Positions 1 to 7,828 of a stretch of 64,000 nucleotides of DNA are shown one piece after another. The notes beneath the pieces were generated by a model. It did no database searches and was not told the origin of the DNA. It was given only the letters and a program-made list of their open reading frames with translations. Both the position numbers and the translations under genes were made by a program. Origin of the DNA: Pristionchus mayeri (Eukaryota > Nematoda > Chromadorea > Rhabditida > Neodiplogasteridae). The stretch lies in contig BTRK01000003.1 of the NCBI GenBank assembly GCA_036245805.1, positions 15,044,464 to 15,108,463 on the forward strand, in the 5' to 3' direction. Within the stretch, counting starts at the first letter, position 1. Each line of letters begins with the position of its first letter.

Positions 1-2900
1 ACTCATGATCGAGCGGGATAATTTATGCAGAGCAGGGTGGAGCGGCAAAATAGAGATACAAAAACCGATGATATCCTACTAGAAGTATTGGAGTGTGATT
101 GCCGTGGTAAATTTTTGAATGACTTGCAAGGGAGGAAAACAGACGAAAACACCTTAAAAATCAAAAGAGGACCCCACGAATGTTCATCATTCTACTAGAG
201 TTAGCATCATGACTGACAGTGAGTTAATTTATGCAAAGAAGAGTGGAGCGGCATCGGGGCAAAAGAATGGCCGCTCGCTCAAGCGGGAATCTGATCTCTG
301 CGCTCTCTCAATTTCGCCTGATCTCTAGGCTTCTATAATCTAGGATAGAGCGTGGAAAATCGAGAGGCGCAGAGAAGTCTTCCCTGACCATCGCAGTGGA
401 CAACAGAGCACGCGACAACCAGTGTGCGTCACTCGACTCATAGATATGTCTCTCCAGCGGCCTCTCACAGGCAAAATTTTTCCGAATTATTTGATAGTTA
501 GCGGCAAAGGTGACTTCGAAATCGTTTGCTGCTCGGATTATATCATAATAGTTACTTTGTGAAACGTATTCTATCCAGTTAACGGCTACAAGTTGATAGA
601 CAACAAGAGATGCGTCACTGGGGGATTCTTGCACTGACATCTCTCTATGGGATGATTCGACACTCAATGGGAAGAAAAAAATTATCGGCATTATAGAGGA
701 TTATTGAATAGTTTTTTGCCATCCATGGAGTAACCACTAATTTATGGAGAGCAACATGCTGATGAATGCTTTTTGAAACATAACAGAAACTAGATTGTAA
801 ACATATCACGCGACAACAAGTGGGCAACAAAAGATGCGTCATTGGGGGATTCACTGAGATGTCTTTTCGGTTCTAGCAGGTTAGAGTACAATGATTGGAT
901 AGTTTTGGTATTAAGAATGCGCGTTGCACCAGAATAAAAATTCCCCGGAATGTCGTACTAATAAATGCTCCGTGAAACACAACAAGTGAGTGATTGAAAT
1001 CGACAAAGAGACTTGAAGATCGCACTGGCAAATGAGATGTGCCACTGGGGGATTCTCCCTGAGATCTCTGGCATTCTGTGAAGTGACTCGACTCTGAGGA
1101 ATCCAAAAGACCTTTTGTGTGTAAGAGAGTCCGAAATATTGGAGTGTTTGGGTAAAAAGAAAAAGTCCAATGAATCATCGATTTCCGGAACAATTTGAAA
1201 ATGGATTCTGTGTGAAACATAACTAGTACGTGAACAGAGGCGACAAAGCAATGGAATCTAAGAGAGCGATGGGCGATTCACTAGGGGATTCATCCAAACA
1301 TCTCTGGCACACCGTGGAGTGAGTCGGCTAGAAACCCCAAGAGAGCTTTTAATGGCAAGTGAGACTGAATTACTGGATGGTTTTTACTAGATGATTTTAT
1401 TGAAAAAGAAAAATACCAATGATTGATCGAGGGACTGCGTAAGACAATAATAATTGCAGTGCGAAACACATCCGGAAAAATTAAAGTTCTGAGCGGTCAG
1501 AGAGAGTAGTCAGAGAGCGTCTAAATTATTATTTTGAAATCAAAAAAAGTCAATGAAATCATTGTTTCCAGTGAGACAATGGTAATGGATGCGTCGTGAA
1601 ACATAACTGATACTGCTTTGAGATGCGTGAGGGAGATAGGTGAGAGGAAATGGGAACTCAATGCATGGATAAGTGGAAGGGGAGGTGAAGTGCTCAATCT
1701 GCACTCTCTCACTTTCACACACTCTCTCGCCGGCTCAATTTCGGGTACTAGTAATGGATTCGAGATATCCCGGGAGTGGAATGGAGTTCTAGAGGGAGAG
1801 GTTAGGGCAATCATCGCACTATTCTCTCCAGAGAGAATTTATGCTTTCGATGATCAAAAATCGTGTGAGAAATTGAGATCAGAAATGCACTAAATGTGAA
1901 TATTTTGATGATAATACAGGAGGAATGAAAATTTCCACATAACAAGTTATCTAGTGAAATGGAAAGAGCCAGGCGATAGATTCAGTGAGAATCGAGCATT
2001 GAAACCATCTGGACCACTAGCAAGAATGTGGAAAAAGGGAGAGGAACATACATTTCGAACTCCCAAACGTGGAAAAAAAGACGATAAATCTCGTCGAATC
2101 GAGCAATTTTGAAGGAAAAAGGGATAGGACACGACTACATCTCTGTCGAACTCCAAAGGAAAGGAAGTGCTCTATAGGCCATCAAAGTGTGCCTATCACC
2201 CTTATCAAAGGAATCATCGCGCTTTAGAATGGCGAGCATCCGGCCACGTAGGTCTAATGAAACTGCTTGGTTTGTACGGAAATGACAATAATTGATCTGA
2301 TGTCCAACATAGTAATCTGTGAATTGATGTAACAGGGTAGAACACTACATTATTGGACAGATTGAGAGGTCAAGTGGAGTGGAGAGAGGATGAAATATAA
2401 CTGATTCGATGAGTGAGCTGTTTCGAGCCCAGCGTTTGAGCAATCAGCAGTAGCCCAAGTGCAAACCGCTCAGTGCCTACTTTAGTATACGAAATCCTCA
2501 GCGTGGAGGCGTTTGTATTTGCTCTATGGATGCGTCCACGCAAGCATTTGCACAATCACTAACGGAACACCGAGGGACCATTGGAGTCTCTGACTTCTCT
2601 GTCTCTCTCTGTTCTCCATGCTCTCTCACTCTGTCTACCCTGCATGAAATCGTGCGGAATGGAAAAAAGTGTTGACAGAATGCGGTGGATTCCGAATACC
2701 ATCTGATATCGTCATTTTGCGCTCTAACGGAGACTGACAAGAGAGTGTGCGAGACAGAGAAGGTGGCAGTGATAAAATTTTATAATTTCATTTTTTTATG
2801 GGAAACAGCGGCCTTCGAAACGGTGGCGCCTCGACCTAGCCAATAATATGGACAGTGTGAAACATATTTGGGTCAGTTCGCGCCTCAAACCGAGAAATGA
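1..2900. other. Gene-free stretch with motif-bearing tandem units
   Basis: No coding region recognised. Between about 540 and 1620 there are diverged tandem units of roughly 140-250 bp. Each carries one TGAAACA motif (TGTTTCA on the minus strand) and, about 60-70 bp further right, a GGGGATTC block. From 1620 to 2900 I see CT/GA-rich half-palindromes and one more motif at 2858, but nothing gene-like. Confidence 0.6.
558..1603 (-). promoter_or_regulatory. Array of piRNA-promoter-like TGTTTCA motifs
   Basis: TGTTTCA cores on the minus strand lie at 774-780, 973-979, 1213-1219 and 1597-1603, with one-base variants near 558 and 1459. After the core and a spacer of about 8 nt comes an AT-rich second box, for example TATTAGT (973 copy) and CATTACC (1597 copy). 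The core equals the conserved part of the Caenorhabditis 21U-RNA upstream (Ruby) motif CTGTTTCA. Transcription from these sites is inference. Confidence 0.5.
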
Positions 2901-3926
2901 ATATGACGACGGTCGCGTAAGAATCGATCAAGGCCTGGCACACCGATTTTTCGAAAACTTGTGCAAAGGGGTTCTCGATGGTGCTGATCATCGTGGTCAC
3001 CTTCATTTTGCACCAACTCGATCGATAGAGCCAGGCTGCATGTAGGCTGCACCTACTTTATTGTCCGTAATTCGGAAACCATTTGAGGAATCAACTTCTA
3101 TTTTTTACAGAGGCAGTATACCATGACTCCGACAACACTAAATTTGAATATTTAAATTTATGCTAATTATAGGAAAAATCGTTTCTCGAATATAAGGCAA
3201 AAACCAACGACGAGAATTGTATGGGAAGATGCGCCTTGTTCTGGGGATCATTTTTCGTATGCAGTGTATGGTGTTTGACCTCGTCGTTTTTCTGCTACGA
3301 ATAATTATCTGCCCAATTTATCGCCTCTACGCCGCACACTCAACCCAAAATTTATGAATAAAAATGTGTTTCACTGTCAAATATAGTCGCTGATTCAATT
3401 TCTGCGATGCGAGTGACGTGCAGAGTATATTTGACACTGAAACACATTTTCATTCGTCAATTTTGGGCTGAGTGTGCGGCGTAGATGCGATAAATTGGGC
3501 AGATAATATTTCGTAGCAGAAAAACGACGAGGTCAAACACTATACCCTGCATTCGAAAAATGATCCCCAGAACAAGGCGCATCTTCCCATACAATTCTCG
3601 TCGTTGGTTTTTGCCTTATATTCGAGAACCGATTTTTTCAATAATTAGCATAAATTTAAATATTCAAATTTAGTGTTGTCGGAGTCATGGTATACTTATT
3701 TTGCCTCTGTAAAAAATAGAAGTTGATTCCTCAGACGGTTGCTGAGCTACGGACAAGAAAGTAGGTGCGGCCTACATGCAGCCTGGCTCTATCGATCGAG
3801 TTGGTGCAAAATGAAGGTGACCACGATGATCAGCACCATCGAGAACCCCTTTGCACAAGTTTTCGAAAAATCGGTGTGCCAGGTCCTTCAGGTCATTGCT
3901 CGATTCTTACGCGACCGCCGTCATAT
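2901..3926. repeat. 1.0 kb foldback (long inverted repeat)
   Basis: The two halves are near-perfect reverse complements about a centre near 3410, with arms of about 500 bp; the left end ATATGACGACGGTCGCG mirrors the right end at 3926. The ends carry CGCGTAAGAATCGA, also found at the ends of the foldbacks at 47953-48992 and 62203-63233, so this looks like one family. TGTTTCACTG and CACTGAAACA face each other near the centre. No transposase-like frame is seen, so it is probably non-autonomous. Confidence 0.85.
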
Positions 3927-4759
3927 GTAATTAGATACAATTTTAGATAATTCTGTTGTCTGTGTGAACTATGTGAGGAATAGAGAGAATTACGGTGATA
4001 TTACTGAACCCCCAAAGTATTGCAAGATACGGAATGTGTAATGTGTATTTGATCCTATTTGAGTCATTGCACAAAGCGAAAAAAAGAATAATTGGAGACA
4101 ATTCGCGGTTATGATGTTCGCGCTTCGCGTACTGTATCGCAGACTGAGGATAGAGTGTGAGGAATGGAGAAAGAGGCAGTGATAATATTTTTTGTTTACC
4201 ACAACTAAGCAGGGAGAATTGACGAAAGCCCGAACTATTGCAAGATATGAAAAGAGTGAAACATAGAATCACACGCTCAGCCAATCCGACCAAAAGCCTC
4301 GTACGACTAAATTCCGCCCCAAACCAGAAACAGGGAACCAGGAACCACAAAACCAGCTCGATTTCTCGGCACCAAATTATGGACACGTCGGGCAGTGGCG
4401 GAACGAGATTCTACCCGATCGACCATAGATGGACGGAAACTAGAGAATGCGATAAGTGGGGAGACTCAGAGAAAAAGGGGAAATGTAAACAACTACGGGT
4501 TGTGTTTGATCACTTTCTCTGCCAAACATACACCAGCAGCGGTATATAACGCGATTATTACAGTAGGCTGGTTTAATAGTCTGACTCTCTTCAGTCCACA
4601 CGCTCTCTCGTCGGTCGGAGTGACCAAGAGTGAGAGTATGGAATGGGAGGAGCGAGACTATTGATCGTATTTACAGTATGCTTGATTACATAATTGAATA
4701 CAGTTTGATATTGCAGTAGTACATTCAGTATGCTACAGTACTAGTACAGTAGGCTAGAA
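3927..4759. other. Gene-free stretch with a palindrome and TACAGTA repeats
   Basis: No coding region recognised. It holds a TGTTTCA motif on the minus strand (4257-4263), a member of the dispersed CT/GA palindrome family at about 4581-4650, and several TACAGTA/AGTACAGTA repeats between 4670 and 4760. Confidence 0.5.
4581..4650. repeat. Dispersed CT/GA palindrome (GGTCGGAG loop)
   Basis: The left half has CTCTCTTCAGTCCACACGC followed by TCTCTCG, the loop is TCGGTCGGAG, and the right half gives an imperfect complement (CAAGAGTGAGAGTATGG). This is one of many related 60-70 bp palindromes in the window. Confidence 0.6.
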
Positions 4760-5021
4760 CTGACCTCTCGATCGGCAGACTCGTCGACTTGTGCAACGCT
4801 AGGACGACCTCGCAGTCCGCTTCGACATCCGCAAGCGTACGCGCGGTCTCAGGCGCGTCCGCGCCCGGCGCGGATGAGTCGCGTTCGCTGGGCGCGAGCA
4901 GCAGTCGACGCGCCCAGGAGGTGGCGCGTGAGGGACGCGCATCCGGAGCGAAATCAGGAGCCGCACTGCAGGACGAGGGGTTAGGTACAGGAAGCGAGGG
5001 ACGACACTTGGCTCTCTGGTT
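4760..5021 (-). CDS. Possible GC-rich exon, low-complexity linker
   Basis: On the minus strand an open frame runs for about 85 codons from an acceptor-like CCAG near 5022 to a donor-like GTCAGT near 4760. GC content is far above the surroundings. The peptide is rich in Ala, Ser, Pro and Arg (for example SAAPDFAPDARPSRATS) and ends LHKSTSLPIER before the donor. It could be a linker exon of the PTPN4-type gene that runs leftwards from 19.6 kb, but the phase does not join directly to the last clear exon at 7829, so another exon would be needed. The opposite strand is also open. Part of this DNA (4852-4918) recurs inside the H2A pseudogene at 6508-6566. Confidence 0.3.
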
Positions 5022-5278
5022 TTATAATATTACAATATGTAGCAGGATCCCTTTCAAAATTCATAACAGAAACATGATTTTTTCCATACCAAAAACCTAA
5101 TATTAAAGACAAAGTGTAACTTTCAAGCTATCATAACCATGGCCTAACTCTCCCCGACGATAAGAGATTTTCTTGATATATTTGATGTTCTTTGAACCGA
5201 GTAAACCCTTGTTGACTGAGGTGGATAAGTACCCGATACAGATTTACCGCTCTTGTGAGTGCAAACTCCAGAACACAA

Positions 5279-5296
5279 GGACTCTCTTTAGGGCCA
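5279..5296 (+). terminator. Degenerate histone 3' stem-loop
   Basis: GGACTCTCTTTAGGGCC resembles the intact histone stem-loop at 5956-5971, but the left half of the stem has an extra or changed base. The preceding text (CCAGAACACAAG) resembles the leader of the other two stem-loops. It marks the end of a histone unit whose coding part I can no longer see. Confidence 0.5.
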
Positions 5297-5454
5297 CACT
5301 TCTGTGCCAAACAAAGCTCGACGTTAGGGCGGGAGTCGACACTAGGGGCGCTTTCTAAGATTCCCTCACAATGGGGGCGGAGTGTGTCCACGCCTCTCTA
5401 CATAGAAATGCATCTTGCCCACCTCATCTTCGTTCGTTAAAATTCTTCTGAAAC

Positions 5455-5787
5455 ATGCCTAGACGCCGAAGGGGACTCAAGTTTTTCCGTGCCGGGGTAC
5501 AGTTCCCCGTTGGTCGACTCCACCGCATTCTACGTAATTGCAACTACGCCCATCGAGTCGTAGCTGGAGCCCCGGTGTACCTCGCTACTGAGGTTGCAGA
5601 GCTTGCTGGCAACACTGCCCGTGGCGTCATGCAGTCAACGATAAACCCACGTCATCTACAGATTGCCGTCAGAAACGACGAGGAGCTAGGCAAGCTCATG
5701 GCTGGCGTCAGAACCGCCCAAGAAGAAGTTCTCCTGAACGCCAACTCTGAGCTTCTCCCCAACAAGACCGCCGGAGACAAGGAGTAG
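5455..5787 (+). CDS. Divergent, shortened histone H2A
   Basis: A 110-residue frame opens with ATG at 5455. H2A hallmarks are clear: [15 protein letters not shown] (residues ~12-27), [29 protein letters not shown] and a C-terminal NKTAGDKE. H2A normally has about 125-130 residues. Here the N-terminal tail is short, and seven residues are missing after GAPVYLA, in helix alpha-2 of the histone fold. That is exactly 21 nt, so the frame survives. Two acidic-patch glutamates (TEVAEL) and the later DEE are kept, while the first (of the usual LEYL) is lost. GGGCGGGAG and GGGGCGGAG boxes lie upstream (5328-5380). No stem-loop follows within 60 nt; the one at 5956 belongs to an H4 relic. It may be a structural outlier or a young pseudogene. 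Confidence 0.75.
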   Translation: MPRRRRGLKFFRAGVQFPVGRLHRILRNCNYAHRVVAGAPVYLATEVAELAGNTARGVMQSTINPRHLQIAVRNDEELGKLMAGVRTAQEEVLLNANSELLPNKTAGDKE

Positions 5788-5860
5788 CATTTATTCACCC
5801 TGTGGAATTTTTCAGCTCGCTTTTCTTCAATCAAACACTTTCGCACAAAACCGCGGACCC

Positions 5861-5929
5861 ATGGACGCCGTCTACGACCTGAAGCACCTCGTCTACGACC
5901 TGAAGCAGCTCTATGGATTCTGCGGATAA
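5861..5929 (+). pseudogene. Histone H4 C-terminal relic
   Basis: ATGGACGCC opens a 22-codon frame reading MDAVYDLK, then a repeated VYDLK segment, and ending LYGFCG before TAA at 5927. This matches the last ~19 residues of H4 (M-D-x-V-Y-x-L-K ... L-Y-G-F-G-G) with a 21 nt tandem duplication inside. The CAAAACCGCGGACCC just before it resembles the H4 segment that precedes this methionine, shifted in frame. The rest of H4 is absent. A perfect histone stem-loop starts 26 nt after the stop, the normal spacing, so this was once the 3' end of an H4 gene. Confidence 0.75.
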
Positions 5930-5955
5930 CCGAATGCATACCCCCAGAATCCAAC

Positions 5956-5971
5956 GGCCCTCTTTAGGGCC
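5956..5971 (+). terminator. Histone mRNA 3' stem-loop, intact
   Basis: GGCCCTCTTTAGGGCC is a perfect 6 bp stem with a 4 nt loop, preceded by CCAAC and followed by ACACTTC. This form is typical of replication-dependent histone mRNAs in nematodes. It lies 26 nt after the stop of the H4 relic. Confidence 0.85.
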
Positions 5972-6195
5972 ACACTTCTATTCCAAATCAAGTACCTCAC
6001 TGTTTGAGCTCACGATTTATACATTTGGTTCCAAATAAGATGGTTCTATATCGACAAGAGAGGGTAAATTACTTGTCTCCATTGCTTCCCTCGAATTTGG
6101 GATTGCGCATCTCTCGATTATCGCTTGTAAACAAGCCATATTTATCATAAGAAGAACATAGAAAAGTATAGTCCATCCTCCCCTGATCCTGTGTT

Positions 6196-6300
6196 AGGGC
6201 GGGCGCCGACACAAGAGCCGCACTTTTCCCGCGCAAAGAAAGGGGCGGGGCGTTCCCTCGCCTATCTGCCTTATAAGAGCGACTCACTGTCCTCTTTGCT
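6196..6300 (+). promoter_or_regulatory. Histone-type promoter of the decayed H2A copy
   Basis: GGGCGGG (near 6197) and GGGGCGGGGC (near 6242) precede TATAAG at 6272-6277. The block resembles the GGGCGGGAGTCGACAC segment upstream of the H2A at 5455, so the promoter was duplicated with the gene. Function now is unknown because the gene downstream is broken. Confidence 0.45.
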
Positions 6301-6426
6301 CATCATTAGTTAGGGTAAATTGGCGCTCTGGTTTCCTTGTTTCGCATGTTCTGCTTGCTATGCCTGACTGGTGAAAGAACGTGTGAAACGAGGAGATTAC
6401 GCGCCGATTTGCTATCACTAGTCAAA

Positions 6427-6636
6427 ATGCCTTGGAGGGAAGCAAGTTCAAATCGCCCTAATCTAGTGCCGGTCTGCTGTTCCTCGTGGGTCTTTTCCAC
6501 CTCGTGCTGACGCGTCCGCGGCAGAAGCGGATGAGTCGCGCGAGCAGCAGTCGAGCGCTGCCCAGGTTCATGTTCCAATACTTCTCAGTCTCAGGTTCTT
6601 GAGCTCGCTGGCAACGCTCTATGGCATCCTTCATAG
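6427..6636 (+). pseudogene. Decayed H2A copy with an insert
   Basis: GGGAAGCAAGTTCAAATCGC followed by GGTCTGCTGTTCCTCGTGGG aligns with the H2A start of the 7 kb copy (K-F-K-S ... F-P-V-G-R region) but contains an in-frame TAG. After the VGR-equivalent segment, about 60 bp (6508-6566) matches 4852-4918 instead of H2A. H2A-like text returns at 6602 (GAGCTCGCTGGCAACGC, compare the 5455 gene). No stem-loop follows. It is clearly non-functional and useful as a record of the ancestral N-terminus. Confidence 0.65.
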
Positions 6637-6929
6637 CCTAGACGTACTCCCATTCTTGCGATGTGTGGCTTCTACGATTGTTTGTATCTCTCCATCAGGG
6701 CTTTCATCTCATATAAGTTCACGTTATTTGTTTAATGTGAACCCTTTCCTACTTTCTTTGTAGGCCATATCCCATCGATTTCTGAGCGAGGGCACGGGAG
6801 GGCTAGGTCACCGTCTCTTCATTTCCCACACTCTCTAGGCCGGTCGAGATATCAGAGACGTTCGCTTTCCCGCCCAATAATTCCATACCGCCCGCCCTTA
6901 CTCGAGCGGAGGCGCAGGGGATCTGGGAG

Positions 6930-6936
6930 TATATAA
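6930..6936 (+). promoter_or_regulatory. TATA box upstream of the H2A-H2B chimera
   Basis: TATATAA about 45 nt before the former H2A start, preceded by a GC-rich stretch (GAGCGGAGGCGCAGGGG). The layout is that of a histone gene promoter. Confidence 0.5.
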
Positions 6937-6973
6937 CTAGGGATTCCTTGCCTCATTCGATACCTTTCGAATT

Positions 6974-7558
6974 TAGTCACTACGCCGTAAGGGAGGCTAG
7001 TTCAAGTCGCGTTCGGCTCGCGCCGATCTGCTGTTTCCCGTGGGTCGAATCCACAAGGCGCTGCGGCGCGGCAACTACGCGCCTCGTGTCGGAGCCGGAG
7101 CCCCGGTGTACCTTGCAGCCGTCCTCGAGTACCTCGCTGCTGAGGTCGCTGGCAACGCCGCACTTGACGAGATGAAGACGAAAATCAACCCTCGCCATCT
7201 CCTAATCGCCGTCAGAAACGACCCGGAGTTGTGGCAGCTCATGACAGGTCCCCCAGACTGGACGGGGATTCGGCCGAGGAAGGAGTATTACTCGGTGTGC
7301 ATCGACCGGGTGCTCAAGCAAATCCATCCGGACAACGGATTTTCTGTCAAGGCAATGTCAATTGTGAACTCATTCGAGAACGACGTCTTCGAGAGAATCG
7401 CCGGCAAGGCCTCCCGTCTCGCTGACAGCAACAACCGCTCAACGATGACGTCGCGCGAGATTCAGACGGCCGTCCGCTTACTCCTTCCTGGAGAACTCGC
7501 CAATCACGCCGTCTCTGAGGGCTCCAAGGCCGTCATTAAGTACGCATGCTCCAAGTAA
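6974..7558 (+). pseudogene. H2A-H2B chimeric histone, 5' end damaged
   Basis: From 7001 to 7558 one frame stays open. First comes H2[39 protein letters not shown] (7040-7130), [16 protein letters not shown], ending near 7249. A 7-residue junction (PPDWTGI) follows, then the whole H2B fold from 7271: [55 protein letters not shown], ending KYACSK. H2A's last helix and tail and H2B's N-terminal tail are missing at the join. The start is damaged: the codon equivalent to the initiator is not ATG, and TAG at 6998 replaces a lysine codon. The first in-frame ATG is at 7172, which would give a 128-residue H2B with an H2A-derived leader. A histone stem-loop lies 22 nt after the stop. It is a relic, or a gene now using the internal ATG. 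Confidence 0.7.
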
Positions 7559-7580
7559 ATCCGATCATTCAGAACCCAAC

Positions 7581-7596
7581 GGTCCTCTTTAGGGCC
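7581..7596 (+). terminator. Histone 3' stem-loop of the chimera
   Basis: GGTCCTCTTTAGGGCC differs from the 5956 stem-loop by one base, which leaves a U-G wobble, so the hairpin is preserved. CCCAAC precedes it. It starts 22 nt after the TAA of the chimeric frame. Confidence 0.75.
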
Positions 7597-7828
7597 ATAT
7601 TTGTATTCCAAAGACAAGACAAGCTTTGTGATTTGTGAAATGTGACATGAATTACGAACTTTAGCTTCCACGTGTGACTAGCATTCTTCTGGGCAGCCAA
7701 CGTGGTCGTGTCACAGGGATTTTATTGGGGAGACAAAAACCAGTATAACAAAGTCTTGCCAGTTTGGGAACACACCGTGAAAAAAGCTATCTCTATTCCA
7801 TAGGCATTGTATGAATAAGATCACTTAC

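Noticed and set aside
3739..3950. Frames shared by 2848-3045 and 3739-3950
   Set aside because: They are the two arms of the foldback read in opposite directions, not genes.
5449..5455. TGAAACA immediately before the H2A ATG
   Set aside because: It overlaps the start codon context and lacks the AT-rich second box; probably chance.
7040..7558. Chimeric histone read as a normal gene starting at 7040
   Set aside because: That start is GTG; there is no ATG there, the ancestral start is lost, and a TAG precedes it at 6998. A nuclear eukaryotic gene would not normally start so.
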